Below are positions 11,529 through 22,273 of a stretch of DNA of 64,000 nt, piece after piece. Location: assembly GCA_017590115.1 (NCBI GenBank), contig JAGGNK010006559.1, positions 8,297,784 through 8,361,783 of the forward strand, read 5' to 3'. The notes under the pieces are model-generated. The model saw only the letters and a program-made list of their open reading frames with translations. It was not told the DNA's origin and searched no databases. Position numbers and translations under genes: made by a program. Origin of the DNA: Montifringilla adamsi (lineage: Eukaryota; Chordata; Aves; Passeriformes; Passeridae). Within the stretch, counting starts at the first letter, position 1. Each line of letters opens with the position of its first letter.

Positions 11529-13323
11529 GAAGGAAAGACAAGAAAATTAAAAAATTGAGCCAATGACACTAAAATATGCTTTTCGGTAACTTTTTAAATT
11601 AGTGTTTCCAAATAGACATTTCATTTGCTTAAGATTTAGAGGGGAATTATAAAACCATAATTGTGTAATGATTAGACAGTACTATACACTAAATAAATAT
11701 CAACTGATTATTAAAAACATTCTTTGTAATACTAGTGGTTAATCCTCTTTAATGTGTTTTTAATAATAGTTTTGCATTTAATGTGGGATGAATGACTTAT
11801 TAAAAGTAAATTTTATGTGTTTTATATTCTCTACATATAGCATTAAGCCATTAGCACTAATGGGATTTGAATGGTATTAAGTTCAGGATAGCCCCCAAGT
11901 ACAAATGTGGGAACCTTAATTAAGTTTTTATTAAAATATTCAATTAAATGCAATGCTAGATTATTAAGATATTTTTGCATATTGTTTAATGTCAGTTAGT
12001 TATTAAACATTTTCATAGGCTTTTGAAAATGGTCCTAGAGCATGCTGATAGCTAAAATTTATATGAAAAATTTTGATGATCAATTTTCTAATCTTGTGGG
12101 CAAAATTGGGTTTTAATGGAAATTCTCTAGCTAGCTGTGATGCTGAACTGGAAGAGAACCTAATGAATAGGTTAGTCAGTAAGAAGCTTCACTTGCAGAG
12201 GGAAAGTTTCATGTGGGGAATAATGAAAAACTTTCTGGTTCCCAGTGCAATGAGGTACTGAAATGATGTAGAATGTGGAAGTTTTGCAGCAAAAAGAACT
12301 GCTTTGTTCTGTGTATTCATACTAGCTGGCTGAGGAACAGGGGAACAATGAACTACTGAGATCTAAACTGGTAAACAAGATTGATTTCTGTTAAAGTCAC
12401 TGAGTAAGCCACTATCCTACTCTTTCTGCATTTTTATGCAATGTGGGCCATAATGACAGTTGTTATGGTTTAAGCAGGTGAATTAGCATTACTGAACTCT
12501 TTAAGAGAGTGAACTTAGACTGTGTAACTCACAGATAAGAAAGAATTATTTTTAGGACTGTGTATGAGAAGTCCAAACTGAGGCAAATCCGCTGTGCAGA
12601 GGCAAAGGATAAATTCTCTATTACACACCTCAACAGGGACATTGGAACAGAAAAGAAACTCAAATATTAAATGTTGTTACTCAGACCAACAAAGCCAGAA
12701 TAACAGATACCATATTATTATGCCACTAAACCAAAAAAGAAACTACTACTTACATGAATTAAAAGGAAGGAAAGTAGGTGATGGATTACATTACTATTTC
12801 TCTGAGGTACAAGTATTCAATTTCATTAATGCTCTGCTGGGAAGCTGATTTTAGCTTCATGTAAATACGCCAAGGTAAAGGAGTTAAACCCTTCCAATGC
12901 TTTCCTCCACTGAGTTCAGAAAATGTCCATATGGTATACCTTTCATATTTTTTCTGGACAAATATGTTTTGAAATAAAAATTGATACTAATATGAGCTAC
13001 CTTCTTCAATGATATATTAGGCACACACTATTTATTTTCATTAACTTCAAAAGCTTCAGAAGACCATTACTTTTCACAAATTACAAAGATGTTCAGCAGC
13101 TGAATCTATTTATCTATTTATACCACACTCATTAACATGTTATCTGATTTTCTTAAATTCTCCAAAGCAGTTTGCAAGCAGTAACCCCCACTGGAAATTA
13201 GTTCAGCAAGCGCTGTATAATGAATGACTCAACTCAAGAAGCCAATAGTCCCCATAGCTACCCTTGCAAAAGATGTTGCTGCACTAATTCCTCTCTTCCC
13301 AGTGTCACTCACCAAACAGAGGA
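11529..13323. other. AT-rich unique sequence with many TAAT/ATTA words
   Basis: No gene was seen. The stretch 11580-12060 is dense in TAATTA-, TTAAT- and ATTAA-type words, the core of homeodomain sites, and has little simple repetition. That is the look of many conserved non-coding elements, but AT-rich DNA produces such words by chance. An 84-codon frame at 12594-12848 is Asn/Lys-rich and unassigned. Confidence 0.4.
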
Positions 13324-13752
13324 TGTGGTGTTGGAACCCAGGACACCCCTCTGGGTGACCTGGATGGCTTGAGCCCCTGGCAGGGGGCTGATGAGCCCTG
13401 GCAGAAGGCCAAAAACACTTGGGGATTCGATCTTAGCCCCCTGGGAGAAATTACCAACCTCGTATGAAGAGTCACAGGTCACAAAAGTCTAAGTAGCATA
13501 GTAGTAGTAAGCACGGGGTGAAGGGAAAATTTTGGAACATTGTACAGGGGGGTTTGGGATTCTGTATATGGAGGTCAGGGGGTCCAAGATAGAGGGATTT
13601 GGGGGTGCCCTGTCCTTCTTCTTTCTTCTCCCTGGCATCCATGTTCAGGATGATGTTGGCACTCACAGATTGATTTAGAGTAGAAAGTCACTGTCTAACA
13701 TAGGTGATAGGTATTGGAACATAATTGTAAACATAGTATACGTGGTTTTTTG

Positions 13753-13759
13753 TATAAAA
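13753..13759 (+). promoter_or_regulatory. TATA box of the solo LTR
   Basis: TATAAAA lies about 100 bp upstream of the AATAAA signal, the usual U3/R spacing of a retroviral LTR. It could still start transcription into flanking DNA on the plus strand. Confidence 0.65.
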
Positions 13760-13854
13760 GATAGCACCAGCCCGGGAGGCATGTAGTGTGCCTCAAACTG
13801 ACCTGCCAGACAGGCCTGTGGCAGGCCGGAGAAAAAACATCTTAGATAAGCAAA

Positions 13855-13860
13855 AATAAA
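13855..13860 (+). promoter_or_regulatory. Polyadenylation signal of the solo LTR
   Basis: AATAAA lies in the presumed R region, about 95 bp downstream of the TATA box, followed within about 90 bp by the estimated LTR end. Confidence 0.6.
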
Positions 13861-13946
13861 CGACCTTGAGTACCACAAATGAAGAACTCCGACTCTTTCT
13901 TCGACCATCGGGCTGCCTCGGGGTCTTCCTGATCATAGGGAACCCA

Positions 13947-16900
13947 AGAGTGGTTCAACTGCTGTGTGCAGCATAATAGTCAACTGTTAGGTTTCCAGGA
14001 TGATTGCAAGCAACTAGCAGACAATCCAGCTTCACCTCTGAATCTGTATCTGCTCCTAAAATTTCACAGTGAATAGGTGTGTTCCTTGCTACAGCATTTC
14101 AAATTGTCCTTTCAAAAATTCAAAATTTTTGCAAGCATGACCTGTTACAGCTTAGGGAGAAGTGTGTCTTGCAGCTTAGATGTTAGAGAGGAAAGCTGTG
14201 GTCTGGTGTTGAGGGGGCAGACTGTAGGTGCTCTTTCAGTTGCACGTGAAGCTTGTGAGCAGACTGTGTGAAAACAAGGAAGTCAAACTGGACTCCATCT
14301 TAAAGGCCAAGATGCTCTTCTATTTTGGAGAAAAAAAAATCACAGAAAGAATGAGGAAAAGAACTCTCAATCATACTGAGTCCCTAATGAGACAGAAGAC
14401 TGTGTTGACAGATTGTGACCATAACATATGAGATGACACTGTAGTTTGGATAACAACGTAAAGGAAGTTCATACTACATTCCAGACAAATGCAATGATTT
14501 CATGAACAGAGCTCTTAAGACATGGTCATTTCTAATATATTTTTTCAATATTAGCAAGTATTAGGAAAGAATTTGCAATAAAATATCTGCAAAAGGATGC
14601 AATACATAAATTAATTGCATTTCAATGGCATATACAGTGACAAATGCTTAGTTTCACCTGTGGTGTTCTGTCAGGCATAGTGCTTCCTCAGAAACAGTCA
14701 CTTTGTCCTCTTACAGAGAAGACAGGAGAGCAAAAGATACAGGAAATGAAAGAAGTTTTAGAAAATGTGTCTGGCCAATGGAGAAGTAAAGAGATCATCT
14801 TGGCCATAAATATGTCCTCCAAAGTCTTAATATCTATGATAGACATTTTTCTATATTTGAACTTAAAGTCTCCAAAATAATCCAGTATTCATTGTCCTTT
14901 TTATTACAGTCTTTTCCCTAATGACTAACCCCTATCTTTCTTGCTGAAATATAAATCCATTGCCTCTTATTCTCTTCAGTAGTGACATGGAGAAAAGATT
15001 AATGCACCCTCTTCTCAACATACTCTCCCATTAGCCTTTTCTTCTTTAGTCTAAACAATCCTCATAGCTTTCCTCATAGTTTATATTTTTAGGGTTTTTT
15101 TCCCCATTTGTTTGTTTTAGTGTTTTTATTTGGTTTTTTAAAAAGATTATTCTAATTGCCTGGACTGTTTCTTGACAGGGCACAAGAAAAGAGAGAGCAC
15201 AAGGAAAAAAAAAAGTCAGGGGCTTGCTTTAGACAACTTACAGACCGAATATCCTTCTAGTATGGATGGAAAGATCCTTTTTGTAAAAAAAGCATGACAT
15301 CGTTCAATCATATTCTGCTGATCTTTCATACTAATTCATTCAGTAGACGGAAAAGTGTAACACAAAAATCAAATGATACCACATCACATAAGAAACCCAC
15401 TTCAAATATGCAAATGAAATGATTATCTGTTTTCTTTTTCCATCTCTTAAACCCTAGATTCCCTCAGCAGATTCAAAACCTAGTAGCATAACTGTTTGAA
15501 TGGCTATTCTATGTTAAAAGTCTACAGAATAAATAGAATTAAACAACCATACTGAGACAAAGGGAAGGAGTTTGACTAATTGCAACATTCTTTACTCCCT
15601 TAGGATTTGAAATAATCCTCAGTAGTGTTGTACCCCTTGGGGAAAATGTGGACCCATGCATTTTAAAAGAGAAGAATAAATTAAAGGCAGTTATCAATCC
15701 AATTTTAAGTTAAATATCCCAATGGGATAAAAATATGATGAAGAAAATTAAACACAAGAGGGAAATACAGCAGAATGCTTAAATAGGAAAGGGGAGAATT
15801 AATAATGAGGAGAAAATTAACTGAGATATTTCTTCTGTGGTAGTCACTTATGTTTTTCCCTATTGATTACATCTTACAGGTACTTTTAGGTCTACCATGC
15901 CATGAATTAGGTGAAAGCAAGGCTTGGGACATGTTATTACTACTTGCAACATCTGGTCCCTAACACATTCTTCTTTGATCAACAGTATGTCATGTGTTAT
16001 AGCGAAGCAGATTGCATAGTTCATCCTTACTGAACCTTCACCCCCAGGACGTCATGTGAAAGGCAAACTCCATCTGCCTCAGAGACATCAAAAATAATCT
16101 GAAATGTAGAAATTCACTGTGGTTATGTCAGGAATCAGTATTACAAGCAGGTGTAGGAATAAAGTCTTGCTACTTTTGTAAAAGCAGATCCAGCTCTTTT
16201 TTAGGTGATGGTTTGAAAAATTTCATATTTCTGTATGAATTTTTTCTCCTTCCTTTTACAAGTTTTTGGTGAAATGTGTGAATTATTGCATGAACCTGGG
16301 GCCAGGCATAACATGCAGCAGGTTTTGTAGAGTCTTGTTTCTGTGATTAGATTGAACCTTAATTACACATAACTCAATAAACACTTTTCTCACAGCTTCC
16401 AGAACTTGAAGACCCGTGTCCTCTCTTTCTTTTTTTCCATTCAGAATTAATTCAGAGGAAAATCCAGAGACAGGTCCAGTCCTGGCCTGAACAGAAGCCC
16501 TGATGTCTCTCTATGTGCTGTGCCAGGCCATATGGCAGGGGTGTTTGTGCCCCTGCACCGGTCATATGGTGCCTTCCTAGTCCAGGCACAAGCCAGGGAG
16601 AAAGCCTGGGGCTACCCCTCCTTTCCTTGATGTCCTGGAGCTGACACCACCCACATGCCTAGTGTGGCACAGCATTTCCTCCTGTTCCTCTGTGCCTGGT
16701 GTTCTGGGTCAGAGTGCCAGAGAAGAGTAACACTGAGAAAGGGAAACAGATGGGAGCTAATGCTTTGCTTCCCAGCAAAATATCCAGCTAAACTGATCTG
16801 GCTTATTTTGCATGCTGGTATGTCAAGAACACTGTGAAGTGGCCTGAAATACAAAATCAAATTACAACAGCATTGCAAGTGCATCAGGTGAGCAGTAGCA

Positions 16901-18860
16901 CTTACTGGTTTGAATGTGCTCAACCCATGTCCATTCCTGGCAATTTGACTTAGATTGGTTTTTTAATGAAATAGGAAAAAATTCACACACATAAGAAATA
17001 CCTGGAAATCAGCTGACACATGATGACTGTGTATCTGGGCTCATCTGCACAATAAAGTGCAGTGCTTGAGCTTGTATTCTGTTATATACTGAACTTGGAT
17101 TTAGTGGAATCCAGTGAATTTTCCCCATTAGATGGATGAGATGTGGTACAAAGTTGTTTGCTTTTCCCACACATTCTTTAGTTGGAACCTGTTGGATTTC
17201 CTGCACTTTCATCAGGCTCCCTAAATGACATGCTTAAATGAAATTAGATGTTTCCATCATTTGTGTGAGGTCTAATTTGTCCTCAGATTGCACAATTTCT
17301 CAACAAGTATGTGGGAACTCTTGTTAGGGAGAAGAAGGCACTTGCAGGATAACTCACTGTGTGCATTCCTGATATCTAAACCTCTTCTTCCTCCTGCCCC
17401 ATAAATGATGCCTCTATTGAAGTGAACAAAAACCTCAGCAGAATGACAGGTTTCCTTTGGATGTGGGTCCCTGTGAAGGGCTTAAGTTAAAACTGTTCTT
17501 TTCTAGTAGGAGAAATCTATTATTTCCCAGTAAATATAATTCAGTTATGAATTATTTCCATAACAGAAAAGTCAGTGATTAAAAAACTTTGAGAGATTAG
17601 TTATGAATTTAAATGTTTTCCAAAACACTCCCATTAGAGAAAAAAAAAAAGTGATAAAATGTGATACAAGATTCATTTCAGAGTATTTTAATGCAAGACA
17701 AATGCAACCTTTTTCACATTAGATTTAATAATCAATAACTACATTAGCAACAACTGTTATGTTTCATGTAAAGCTTATAAATATTTGCACAACTGAAGCA
17801 GAGGTATAATTAATCTTATATTTTATATGGTTTACTTTTAATATGTTAAGGGAGATAATATGGTCCTTGCATACTTCAAAAAAATTAAATTACAGTGGAT
17901 AGAATGGATTAAAAAAAACCCCCTTACTTCAGACTTTTATAAATATCCATAGAACTGTAAGTTAGTTGAAATGGCAACTTTAGCACAGGCCTGGGTTCCA
18001 TAATATTACATTCATTTCCACAGAATCATGTGAGAAATAAAAAGAAAATATTTTATCCTGAACTCAAATAGTTACAGTGGTAAGAGAGTTAAAAAAGAAA
18101 GATTGTTCACTTCAAACATGTTTAACATTTTCCTACTTGCTTCTTGTATACAAAGTGGTGATAGCAGAAGTAGCTGAAGAGTAATAATTTTTATGATCAA
18201 ATTCAGAATTAAAATAATTCATGCTAGACCAAAATTATAAGCTCATGCACTAGGCTGAAATGGAGTTGTTAATAATTTCAATCAGTTTCTCATTACTTTA
18301 TTTGTCAATGGACCAGTAAAGAGAACACTCTTTTTTCCTGTACACAGGTCTAGTAAATTAAGTTAAACAACAGATGTTGAACAGATGTTCTCATTATTTT
18401 AGTGACTTGATTTCTGATTAGTTCCCAAGTTGTTTTACATGGCTAAGTGTTGCATCACTCTTTCTGTGACAGATGAAGTATCTGAAAGCACCAACACTCA
18501 AAATCTCACTAGCAGAAACAGTTTTATAACATTTTACATGGTAAATGGACACAACTCTCCTAAAAAAAGGGCATGATCTATGAAATGGTAGCATCACATG
18601 CTTTCACTTAAATGTAGCATTCCAAGACTGAAGTTTCCTCATATCATTTTATGATTTAGAATCTAATAAACACTGAACAATTTTCTTCAGATTTTCCTTT
18701 TCATTAAGGTCATAGAAACATTCTGAAGTCATAATCATGATGATAATATTGTTCTGTGAATTACAGTATAAATTAGACAATCACTAGGGCTGAGCAGGCT
18801 TCAGTGGTCAATACTCAGAACAATTATTTGATGTCACCATGTGATGAACATTATTGCACC
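13947..18860. other. Unique sequence, no confirmed gene
   Basis: AT-rich DNA with no recognisable gene. A plus-strand frame at 14644-14880 contains a K/E-rich stretch downstream of a good acceptor-like sequence (TTTGTCCTCTTACAG ending near 14716). It is unassigned and has no partner exon. The part at about 16470-16720 is less AT-rich and may be an old repeat remnant. Everything else is featureless. Confidence 0.5.
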
Positions 18861-19350
18861 ATCTGCAGTTTTGAGCACCACAACACCACAAAAGATATTA
18901 AGCTGTTGGAGAGTGTCCAAAGGAGGGCAACAAAGATGGTGAAGGGCTGTGAGGGGAAGCTGCATGAGGAGTGGCTGAGGTAATTTGGTCTGTTCAGTCT
19001 GGAGGAGACTGAGGACAGACCTCACTGCAGTTACAACTTCCTCATGAAGGGAAAAGGAGGGGCAGGAGCTGATCTCTTCTCTGTGACAGGACTTGAGGGA
19101 ATGGCCTGAAGTTGTGTCAGGGGAGGTTTAGGTTGGATATTATAAATTGGTTTTTTTTCACTGGGAAGGTGGCTGGGCACTTGATTAGGCTCCCCAGGGA
19201 AGTGATAACAACACCAAACCTGACAGAGCTCGAAGAGCATTTGGACAGTGCTCTCAGGCACATGACATGCCTCCTGGGGAGTCCTGTGCAGGGCCAGGAG
19301 CTGGACTCGATGATCCTTGTGGGTCCCTTCCAACTCAGTATATTCTGTGA
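18861..19350 (+). mobile_element. CR1 LINE 3' end (plus strand)
   Basis: The text follows the CR1 ORF2 C-terminus and 3' UTR in sense: CTGCAGTTTTGAGCACC, 'gagagtgtccaaaggagggc', 'ggctgaggtaatttggtctg', 'ttcagtctggaggagactga', then 'ggagctggactcgatgatcc' and 'gggtcccttccaactcagta', ending TATTCTGTGA. It is truncated at the 5' side, as CR1 copies usually are. Frames across it are broken, so it is inactive. Confidence 0.92.
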
Positions 19351-19443
19351 AAAGAATTTAATGAAGGTTCTACAGTCTTATCAGTGCCTCATCCCCATCT
19401 CCCCAAATATAAACCTGCATCATTCATTTAAGATAGATTGCGT

Positions 19444-19445
<2 letters not shown>

Positions 19446-19474
<29 letters not shown>
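19446..19474. repeat. Poly-T tract of 29 T
   Basis: An uninterrupted T run lies about 95 bp after the CR1 end. Read on the minus strand it would be a 3' poly-A tail, but no AATAAA precedes it and no retrocopied gene was recognised in 19475-19735. Confidence 0.9.
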
Positions 19475-19567
19475 GTAGCCCTTCCCCCTGCTAAGTACCA
19501 GCAATATCCTGTTCAGTTCCCTTTGCCTGGTCCTTGCCAGGATGCCAGTTCCTGCAGCTGTGGGCCT

Positions 19568-19617
19568 GTTAGTTTCCTGGAAAGAGGCTTGGGTTAGTTT
19601 CCTGGAAAGTGGCTTGG
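19568..19617. repeat. 25-bp tandem duplication
   Basis: Two adjacent copies (19568-19592 and 19593-19617) of a unit starting GTTAGTTTCCTGGAAAG and ending GGCTTGG differ at one base. Confidence 0.9.
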
Positions 19618-22226
19618 CTTTGTCCCTGCTGCTGTTACACCAGTACTGGGCAGAGCATTTATATCTGGTTGAGCACCTTGGAGAAGTGGTCGTATCTAAT
19701 AGCATATTCTTCAGCAGCAGTTGCCTCTAATCACATCACCATTGCTACTATAGCTCAGGAAATACAATTTTGTCATGAGTTGTAACAAGTCACAGGCTCT
19801 GTACTGCTCCAACTGTGCAAGGACTCAGGTTTGCCATTTCCAAAGCTGTGTTCAGCCTGGTTTGGGAGTCAATAAGAGGGACATTGGCTGTAGCTCTTCT
19901 GTTTTAGATTCACCCTGAGATCCCTGATATGGTGCCATTCTGACAAAGACAAGAAATCAGTGGATGAAACAGCAGCCCTTGAGAGCACCTAGGGCTGGGG
20001 CAGGAAATTTTACCACTCTCTGGCCTCAGAGGGAAGCTGGGACTGCAAGTAGAAAAAATATTTGAAAATAAACCCAAGGATATGCCAAGAATGAGGATGA
20101 AGAAAACCCCATAACAGACTCTGTCGACCTCCAGCAAAAAATTTTAGGATGCTGACAAACTTGCAGCAAATCTCTGGTCTTTTTAGGAAAGACTGAGCCA
20201 TCAACCTCGTGACCTAAAAGAACCCTGGAAGGGTGAGCATCGCAGCTGAGAAAAGGATGAGGGACCGGTGAATGTTTTTTTAATAACCATTTAAAATCTA
20301 TTACTAATGAAGGTTTGGGTTTTTTTATTATTAATTTGGACATGGCTATGTTGACATTGTAACTGAACTAATAATTGTTTATAACCTCTTAATTGCGTTG
20401 TTCATATTTAATTCAGGGCAATAATTAATGCTTGTATTCGTACAGTAGGATTTGTTGCCAGTTCTCCATAACAAGAGCTTGGGTATGGAGGTACTCAAGG
20501 ATACTTTATTTACCCAAAATCCTTACTTTGTCTATGAGGTGTGGATACATGAGTGTTCATGTCATGACCATACACACTGGTGCACATCTCTTTTTTTTTT
20601 TCCAGCAATTGGGATTGAATTTTGGGTCTTGCATGTCATAATTCCAGCAACTTGAGAGATCTACTTATGTGCACAGGAAAACACCCCACATTCCAATATA
20701 TACATTAAATACCTGTCAAAGACTTGGGGGCTTTGATACATATCCAAAGACTTTTGTCATATGAAAATTCCCATTAAGACAACTCTATGCTAGGTAATTT
20801 TTTTCCCTAAATCCTTTATTTTTTTTTAGAATGTGCTGCAACCATTTAGCAACAATTGTTTCTTCCTCAACTCTTAAGCATATTATGTCTTGACTTATAT
20901 ATTTAGTATTCTCTATTTTACTTGACAAAATATCACCATTTCTGAAAACTCTCTGTACATTTTCCAGGAATTAATATGACAGTGTACAATTATCTTTTGT
21001 TAATGAAAATGAAAAATGGCTGAAAAAGATATTCAGCACTTCAAGCTCGAAATTTAGTTGTGATAATGCAGCTGAAAATAATGAGTTACAATTAATAATT
21101 GCAAGGATAAAATACTGTAAAGTTAAAACTGCTCTTAACATACACAATTCCAAAACAAGCCACAGTTTTCAGAGTCAGCTGTGCTTAACTGCCCAGAGCC
21201 AAGAAAAGCCAGAACATAAATTATATTGTTTCAGTTTCTGAAAAGAGTTTCCTCAGTTACCTTTACTTCTCAGCCTCAGACCATCTGTGCCTATAATTTT
21301 CCATTTCTCCCTCTGGCCTGTTACTACTTTATGAGCCTTAAAAGCAAATGGAAGGTTTACAACCACTATTTCTGACTGGGGGTTAAGTGGTCTCCTTCTT
21401 TTTCTACTTCTCTTGCTGAATTATTATGATATTTCCTGTTCAAAATGGACATTCCTATGTTATATGAACTAGTGAATAAAAAAAAATCATGTTTCTCTTA
21501 CAAATATAATGCAAAAGTTTTACGGAAATTAAATATAAATTAGCCCCAAACACAAATGCACACTGAGGAATGAACTTTTGTTTCCATTTAATTCTAATTA
21601 AGGGAAATATATCTTCCATAATCACAGAAATGTTCTGGATCTGTTTCATGGTTTGAGCTGTTTAGAACAAAAAGCTAAAAGGATGGGCTACCACATAGAA
21701 GGATCGAGTGAGTGAATAGCCATTCTTGCTGCAGCACTGTTAAGCCAGTTTCTCAATTACATGAAATTCAGGAAAGCACAGTGAGCGTAACCATGGTTGC
21801 AGAGCGTTAAAATCCAACTCTGCCATGGGGTTCCAGAGAGACAGATACTTTTTATGATTCCAAACTGCTGTGTCATGCACAGAAAATTGATGCACAGCTT
21901 AAGGAACAAAGTTCATTAACTTCAAGAGAGGAAAAAGGTAACAACTGAATTCAATGGGTGTTAACATTCAGTAGAAGATCAAAATGCTTAAGGACACAAA
22001 ACAGAGAGACACACAGATCACATACATATTTGTCAGGAGCCATCTCTACAATAACGGATGAAGTGAGGTCAAAAAGTTTGGCAAATATCAGTGCATGGCA
22101 AATTGCTGTTTTAACATGTGCTGTTCTTTTGTCTCAGCTGGAAGAAATGTGCATTACCAGGCTGTCCATCCATGTTACAGCAAAGACAATTCCAGCAGAA
22201 GCAAGAAACACATGCAAAAAAACATT

Positions 22227-22227
<1 letters not shown>
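19618..22227. other. AT-rich unique sequence, no gene seen
   Basis: Short frames on both strands (for example 105 codons on the minus strand at 20026-20343) match no known family. No interspersed repeat recognised. Confidence 0.55.

Positions 22228-22270
<43 letters not shown>
22228..22270. repeat. Poly-T tract of 43 T
   Basis: The longest homopolymer in the window. The flanks (GAAACACATGCAAAAAAACA before, AAGGATACTCC after) show no retrocopy structure. The length is likely to vary between individuals and to be uncertain in an assembly. Confidence 0.95.

Positions 22271-22273
<3 letters not shown>

Larger units (their letters stand above)
13324..13946 (+). mobile_element. Solo LTR of an endogenous retrovirus (plus orientation)
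   Basis: A segment of about 620 bp has LTR organisation: a TG start (13324), a long U3, a TATA box (13753-13759), a poly-A signal (13855-13860), a short U5 and a CA end (13946). The flanks AGAGGA (13318-13323) and AGAGTG (13947-13952) share four of six bases and may be a decayed 6-bp target duplication, which would suit an ERVK-like element. No primer-binding site, gag, pol or env lies beside it, so it appears to be a recombined solo LTR. The exact termini and family are estimates. Confidence 0.75.

Noticed and set aside
19112..19597. 161-codon plus-strand frame
   Set aside because: It crosses the CR1 3' end and the 29-T tract, which encodes a poly-Phe run. It is repeat-derived and not a gene.
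19475..19735. Processed pseudogene on the minus strand with the poly-T as its tail
   Set aside because: No AATAAA lies before the tail and no recognisable protein follows.
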